Positions 43,017-46,499 of a stretch of DNA of 46,499 nucleotides are shown in pieces (position 1 is the first letter of the stretch; the number at the start of each line of letters is the position of its first letter). The notes beneath the pieces were generated by a model. That model ran no database searches and had not been told where the DNA came from. It was given only the letters and a program-made list of their open reading frames with translations. The translations under genes were made by a program, and so were the position numbers. This DNA is from Lachnospiraceae bacterium (GTDB taxonomy: Bacteria > Bacillota > Clostridia > Lachnospirales > Lachnospiraceae): contig JAEEQX010000009.1 in the NCBI GenBank assembly GCA_016285575.1, positions 1-46,499 of the forward strand, in the 5' to 3' direction.

Positions 43017-43724
43017 TTAAAAAGTTTTTTTATCAGTTATATATTCAATATACTTTGCAGTTACACTGTCTTTTTTTGCCTTAGGAAGTGTATATGTACT
43101 TCCATCAGTAAGAGTAACTACTGAACCGCTAATCTTATCAATATAATCAGGATTAACAATCAGTCCTCTTCTTAGTTCTATATAATCTTTGCCAAAAAGA
43201 TCCGCTACATCCGAGAAGTTGGCATGTACACGTTCTTTCTTACCGCTCTCTGTATAGATAATCGTGTAATGCTTATCACTCTCGATTTTGATTACGTTTT
43301 TGGAATAGAAAATCTGTATTTCTTTTCCGGAATTAATCACTATCGGTGTGGATTTCTTGGAAGTGATTCTTAAACTCACTCTTGCAAAAGCTTTTACAAT
43401 ATCAGCTTCTTCACAGGGCTTAACCAGATAATCAACTGCCTGAACCTTAAAAGCGTCAATCGCGTAATCAAGGCTTGTAGTACAAAAGATAATCTGTGTT
43501 TCAGGTGATAATTCCTTAACCGCTTTGGCTATATCCATACCATTCTCATTTTCAAGGAAAATATCCTGAAAGATTATTGAGTACGCATTGCCTTTTTTCA
43601 CGCTGTCTATAAGCTCAACACCGGTCGGAAAATACTTCATCTCAAGATCATCAGTTATATCCATAAGAGAAAATCTAATCTTTTCAGCATCGACTTTACT
43701 GTCATCACATATAGCTATTAACAT
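43017..43724 (-). CDS. LytTR family response regulator
   Basis: A 235-residue regulator with a receiver domain (residues 1-120: acidic pair CDD at 6-8, phospho-acceptor Asp54 in IIFQDIFL, Lys in DYLVKP) and a C-terminal LytTR DNA-binding domain (about 130-230: SKNVIKIESDKHYTIIYT, ELRRGLIVNPDYIDKI). It resembles AgrA/ComE-type regulators. The open frame reaches 43748, but AAAGGAA is placed for the ATG at 43724 (MLIAICDDSKVD). It heads the operon of M13, permease, ATPase, S37, CPBP and S41 genes. The divergent kinase gene is its likely partner. LytTR-type direct repeats lie in the shared control region. Confidence 0.93.
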   Translation of the reverse strand: MLIAICDDSKVDAEKIRFSLMDITDDLEMKYFPTGVELIDSVKKGNAYSIIFQDIFLENENGMDIAKAVKELSPETQIIFCTTSLDYAIDAFKVQAVDYLVKPCEEADIVKAFARVSLRITSKKSTPIVINSGKEIQIFYSKNVIKIESDKHYTIIYTESGKKERVHANFSDVADLFGKDYIELRRGLIVNPDYIDKISGSVVTLTDGSTYTLPKAKKDSVTAKYIEYITDKKTF

Positions 43725-43763
43725 ATTTTTATTTCCTTTTCTGTACATTTAATAACATAATCT

Positions 43764-43769
43764 AGTATA
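43764..43769 (-). promoter_or_regulatory. Candidate -10 element of the response regulator operon
   Basis: Minus-strand TATACT, 39 bp before the regulator ATG. No good -35 hexamer lies 16-18 bp upstream; the LytTR direct repeats end about 19 bp upstream instead, which suggests an activator-dependent promoter. Confidence 0.45.
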
Positions 43770-43788
43770 ACAATTCATAACCAAAATG

Positions 43789-43821
43789 TGCACGAATTGT
43801 CAAAATTAATGCACGAATTGT
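43789..43821 (-). promoter_or_regulatory. Predicted LytTR operator: direct repeats with 21-bp period
   Basis: TGCACGAATTGT occurs exactly twice on the plus strand (43789-43800 and 43810-43821). Read on the minus strand this is ACAATTCGT, 12 bp, ACAATTCGT, the same layout as AgrA-type LytTR sites (9-bp repeats separated by 12 bp). A further copy-like ACAATTCAT lies on the plus strand at 43770-43778. The pair sits 7 bp upstream of the -35 of the kinase promoter and about 19 bp from the regulator -10, so it could control both directions. Confidence 0.7.
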
Positions 43822-43827
43822 TTATTA

Positions 43828-43856
43828 TTAACTTGAATGAATAAATATGGTAAAAT
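43828..43856 (+). promoter_or_regulatory. Predicted promoter of the histidine kinase gene
   Basis: TTAACT (43828-43833), 17 bp, TAAAAT (43851-43856), about 60 bp before the kinase ATG and directly downstream of the LytTR-type repeats. Confidence 0.5.
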
Positions 43857-43916
43857 ACAAGAGTTATAAAAGATAACGCTTAGAAGCAGCATTTTTGACG
43901 TATTAGGAGTATATAA

Positions 43917-45290
43917 ATGGCAGAGAATGTCCAAAATTTCACTATATGGGAAGTGCTATTACATGCATTTTTAAATTCATTTCCTTATTTTGTATTGGCA
44001 ATCTATGCATTCAGAGGGCACTGGAGATTCTCTAAGAAAATCACCATTCTCCTTCTTTTTGTTGCTGAAATCGCTCAATTGATTATTCTTCCGCTTAATG
44101 TCATATTATTTGGTTCCACAAGTCCCGTATTAGATATATTATTGGCAGTAATACATGTCGCATTCATTTTTGCGGTAGTAAAAGACCATCTCGGCAAATT
44201 GATTTTTGCCGTTTTAGTAATAACCAATCTTGGCACGACAGTACTTATATGCTCAAAGTGCCTTGAAGGACTTATCTTCCCTGAACTTGCACTTTTAAAA
44301 TATCATTACACATATCTTATCATTACATTAATTCTTATAATTATTTTCACTCCACTTATATATTTACTTATATTCAAGGATATGTATGAATCCGGAAAAG
44401 AAACATCGGACAAATATATCGAGAGCAAAAAAGTAAGCGGATATATGTGGCATTATCTATGGATTATTCCTGCTATCTTTTACCTAATCTGGAATTACGT
44501 CTCCTATTCAGGTAATCTTTCTTCAAATGAGAATCGTATGAATCCTATTAATGCATTATTCTTATTATGCATCAATGCGGGATCCATATTGATATACAGA
44601 ATGATCATAAAGACTGTTAAGATGCATGAAAAAAACACGGCTCTTCTTGCGGAGAACCATGTTTTATCCATTCAAAGACTACAATACGACAGGTTAAACG
44701 AACGTCTGGAAAATATGAGACGCACTAGACACGATCTTCGACACTACACTGCTCTTCTAACCCAGATAAGGGATAATAAGGATTTTGAAGCTCTTGATGA
44801 CCTCATAAATATGTATACAGAGAAAAATCTCCTTAATGCACCCTTAGTATGTTGTGAAAACGAGACTGTTAATGTAATCCTAGCTCTTTATTCAGAGACA
44901 GCTCATAATAACGATATTAAGTTTTCAATAAAAGCAAATATCCCCAAGAATATATTTGTTGATCAAAAAGATATCTCCGTGCTCTTTGGAAATATACTTG
45001 AGAACGCTACACACGCATGCAAAGAAGTTAAGGAAGACAGATTTATTAATCTTAATGCAGCTTATACAGAAAACCCTAACGGAAGCGATTCAATAACATT
45101 AGTCGTAAAGAATAACTATGCGATCGAGCCTTCAGAGTCCGAAAACGGAATCTTTCGTTCCACTAAGCATTCAGGCGATGGTATTGGAATAAGCTCAGTT
45201 AGAAGTATTGCAGAAAAATATAAAGGTGCGTCCACATTTACTCATGAAGACGGCACCTTTAAAGTATCTGTAATTCTATATCAAGTTTAA
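43917..45290 (+). CDS. GHKL-domain sensor histidine kinase (AgrC-like)
   Basis: A 457-residue membrane kinase. Six or so hydrophobic segments occupy about residues 10-235, then a coiled-coil-like link (HEKNTALLAENHVLSIQRL). The dimerisation/phospho-acceptor box is RTRHDLRHY (His272), and the GHKL ATPase region shows NILENATHAC (N box) and SGDGIGISSVRSIAEKY (G box). The polytopic sensor with this HPK10-type H box is characteristic of kinases that detect peptides and pair with LytTR regulators. AGGAG lies 7-8 bases before the ATG. It is divergent from the regulator gene. No agrB- or agrD-like gene is adjacent, so the ligand is not evident. Confidence 0.9.
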   Translation: MAENVQNFTIWEVLLHAFLNSFPYFVLAIYAFRGHWRFSKKITILLLFVAEIAQLIILPLNVILFGSTSPVLDILLAVIHVAFIFAVVKDHLGKLIFAVLVITNLGTTVLICSKCLEGLIFPELALLKYHYTYLIITLILIIIFTPLIYLLIFKDMYESGKETSDKYIESKKVSGYMWHYLWIIPAIFYLIWNYVSYSGNLSSNENRMNPINALFLLCINAGSILIYRMIIKTVKMHEKNTALLAENHVLSIQRLQYDRLNERLENMRRTRHDLRHYTALLTQIRDNKDFEALDDLINMYTEKNLLNAPLVCCENETVNVILALYSETAHNNDIKFSIKANIPKNIFVDQKDISVLFGNILENATHACKEVKEDRFINLNAAYTENPNGSDSITLVVKNNYAIEPSESENGIFRSTKHSGDGIGISSVRSIAEKYKGASTFTHEDGTFKVSVILYQV

Positions 45291-45472
45291 ATTCTATAAT
45301 TCGAGATTATATTCATACACATTTGTATATTATTAAATGTATTATGCAATTCTATGGAATCCATCTTCAATATCGTTAAAAAACCATAGATAATAAAGAA
45401 TATAAGAACCAGTACAAATATGACTTTTAGCGCAATATCCAAAATCGAAAGTATCAAAAGCAGTAAATCCAT
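45287..45472 (-). CDS. Possible small hydrophobic membrane protein
   Basis: A 61-residue frame starting MDLLLLILSILDIALKV, with one long or two short hydrophobic helices and a polar end. AGGGGA lies 4-5 bases before the ATG at 45472. Its stop overlaps the kinase stop codon tail to tail by 4 bp. No family is recognised. The good ribosome site supports it, but the short length, AT-rich composition and lack of a clear promoter keep confidence low. Confidence 0.4.
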   Translation of the reverse strand: MDLLLLILSILDIALKVIFVLVLIFFIIYGFLTILKMDSIELHNTFNNIQMCMNIISNYRI

Positions 45473-45628
45473 ATAATCCCCTTGTTCATAATTATTCAAA
45501 ATTTGTTAACAAATATAATACAATTTAGCCAAATGATATTAATATATGAATTTTATTATAAATATTGTAAACAACAAGAACGCATTTTAAAACTTTTTCA
45601 TTTACCTCTAATAAAACTCCTTTTTAAC

Positions 45629-45659
45629 AAACTCATACATTAACGTGTATGAGTTTTTT
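45629..45659 (+). terminator. Plus-strand intrinsic terminator about 340 bp after the kinase gene
   Basis: AAACTCATAC (45629-45638) and GTATGAGTTT (45647-45656) form a 10-bp stem with an 8-base loop and a T run on the plus strand. Confidence 0.75.
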
Positions 45660-45685
45660 ATTGTTTACATTTATAATAATACAAT

Positions 45686-45718
45686 AAAAGCCAGGCACAT
45701 AATGAAGTGTCTGGCTTT
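45686..45718 (-). terminator. Terminator of leuS
   Basis: AAAGCCAGGCAC and GTGTCTGGCTTT pair over 12 bp (one G-U) around an 8-base loop, 13 bp after the leuS stop. T residues flank both sides. Confidence 0.75.
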
Positions 45719-45730
45719 ATATTTAAATAA

Positions 45731-46499
45731 TTACTTAACAACGATGTTAACAATCTTAGCAGGTACGTAGATTTCTTTAACTACTGTCTTACCCTCGATA
45801 GCCTTAGCAACACCATCAACAGCCTTAGCCTTAGCAAGCGCAGTGTCCTTATCTTCTGTCTTAAGAAGTTCTACAACACCCTTAACCTTACCGTTAACCT
45901 GAACACCGATCTCGATAGTATCCTCATTAAGAGCAGCTTCATCGAATGTGGGCCACTTCTCATAAGCTATAGTATCGTTATGTCCAAGAATGCTCCAGAT
46001 TTCTTCTCCTACATGAGGGCAGATACATGAGAGCATCTTGATGAATCCCTCAGCATATTCCTTAGGACAAGTTCCCTTAACAGCCTCATTCATGAAGATC
46101 ATCATCTGAGCGATAGCTGTATTGAAACCGAGCGTCTCAAAATCAGATGTAACTTTCTTTACAGTCTGATGATATACCTTAGTTAATCTGTCATCTGTAG
46201 CATCCGTGATATTCTCAGGATTAGTAAAGTAATTCCATACCTTATTGATGTATTTTCTAGCACCTTCAACACCCGATGAACTCCAAGGCTTGCTTACCTC
46301 AAGAGGTCCCATAAACATCTCATAAAGTCTAAGAGTATCAGCGCCATAATCTCTAACAATATCAGAAGGGTTAACAACGAATTCAGGGAATCTCTTACCC
46401 ATCTTGATACCATTCTCACCAAGAATCATACCCTGGTGTACAAGCTTTTTGAAGGGCTCCTTAACAGGTGAGATGCCTTCGTTATATAAGAATATGTTC
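45731..46499 (-). CDS. leuS: Leucyl-tRNA synthetase (partial, C-terminal 256 residues)
   Basis: Charges tRNA-Leu with leucine. The frame is open to the right edge; only the part from LYNEGISPVKEPFKKLVHQG onward is seen. MILGENGIKMGKRF is the position of the class I KMSKS loop, here KMGKR. The following VVNPSDIVRDYGADTLRLYEMFMGPLE, SSGVEGARKYINKVWNYF and the anticodon-binding helices are typical of bacterial LeuS (each given in part). The C-terminal domain ends KEIYVPAKIVNIVVK, the normal finish. The first ATG inside the window (46429) is internal, not the start. It is followed by a good terminator. Confidence 0.95.
   Translation of the reverse strand, partial: NIFLYNEGISPVKEPFKKLVHQGMILGENGIKMGKRFPEFVVNPSDIVRDYGADTLRLYEMFMGPLEVSKPWSSSGVEGARKYINKVWNYFTNPENITDATDDRLTKVYHQTVKKVTSDFETLGFNTAIAQMMIFMNEAVKGTCPKEYAEGFIKMLSCICPHVGEEIWSILGHNDTIAYEKWPTFDEAALNEDTIEIGVQVNGKVKGVVELLKTEDKDTALAKAKAVDGVAKAIEGKTVVKEIYVPAKIVNIVVK

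Larger units (their letters stand above)
45473..45730. other. Gene-free AT-rich stretch between the kinase region and leuS
   Basis: About 258 bp with no supported coding frame. It holds a palindrome TTTGTTAACAAA (45502-45513), TATAAT on the plus strand (45514-45519) without a good -35, a plus-strand terminator (45629-45659) and the leuS terminator. A short transcript or a long kinase 3' end could finish at the first hairpin. Confidence 0.5.

Noticed and set aside
43017..45730. Search for an AgrD/AgrB-like or double-glycine precursor peptide beside the kinase
   Set aside because: No small frame with such a leader was found. The 61-residue frame at 45287-45472 is merely hydrophobic and points the other way.
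45731..46499. leuS as a truncated pseudogene starting at 46429
   Set aside because: The frame continues without a stop to the window edge and matches LeuS throughout, so it is cut by the window only.

Overview
The window looks like a chromosomal segment of a low-GC, strictly anaerobic Clostridia member, most probably a Lachnospiraceae species. The grounds are AT-rich intergenic DNA, strong AGGAGG-type ribosome sites, U-rich intrinsic terminators, a GGGtGRT/NifU-like gene pair, a probable (Re)-citrate synthase beside NADP-isocitrate dehydrogenase, and a class B sortase with a PKTG-anchored BspA-like leucine-rich-repeat giant. No insertion sequence, prophage, CRISPR array or integrase was seen. 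Most genes lie on the minus strand; plus-strand genes are a small lipoprotein, an ABC-F ATPase and a sensor kinase.

Layout. 1-3600 (minus): ilvB-ilvN, a NusG-domain-II protein, a Gx/HepT-like membrane protein and the start of ruvA. 3763-5060: a plus-strand lipoprotein facing two small DUF4870-like membrane proteins. 5203-6923: a NifU-like scaffold and a GGGtGRT protein. 7086-12348: asd, a degenerate ATPase, topB and a beta-helix protein, with an asd promoter and a leader hairpin. 12487-14046: tRNA-Thr(CGU) with its own promoter and terminator, followed by argH. 14070-20030: an uncharacterised membrane protein, a DUF1015 protein, a GlgB-like protein that has lost its catalytic residues, and an MscS channel. 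20199-22172: ABC-F ATPase. 22204-25165: probable (Re)-citrate synthase, a small membrane protein and icd. 25219-32545: class B sortase, a 1465-residue LRR surface protein and a second LRR protein. 32782-33571: a hypothetical protein and a GNAT acetyltransferase. 33741-45290: a LytTR response regulator heads a seven-gene operon (M13 lipoprotein peptidase, FtsX-like permease, ABC ATPase, S37 peptidase, CPBP protease, S41 peptidase), with a divergent GHKL histidine kinase. 45731-46499: the C-terminal part of leuS.

The strongest candidate for an undescribed system is the LytTR/GHKL two-component pair controlling an operon that combines an ABC exporter-type complex with four unrelated peptidases, all predicted to be membrane- or surface-located. 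The divergent control region holds an exact 12-bp direct repeat with a 21-bp period, the geometry expected for a LytTR operator. The second candidate is the GlgB-derived pseudoenzyme, in which every position aligning with the GH13 catalytic triad is substituted while the rest of the fold is recognisable. All calls are made by reading motifs in the sequence; no database search was run.
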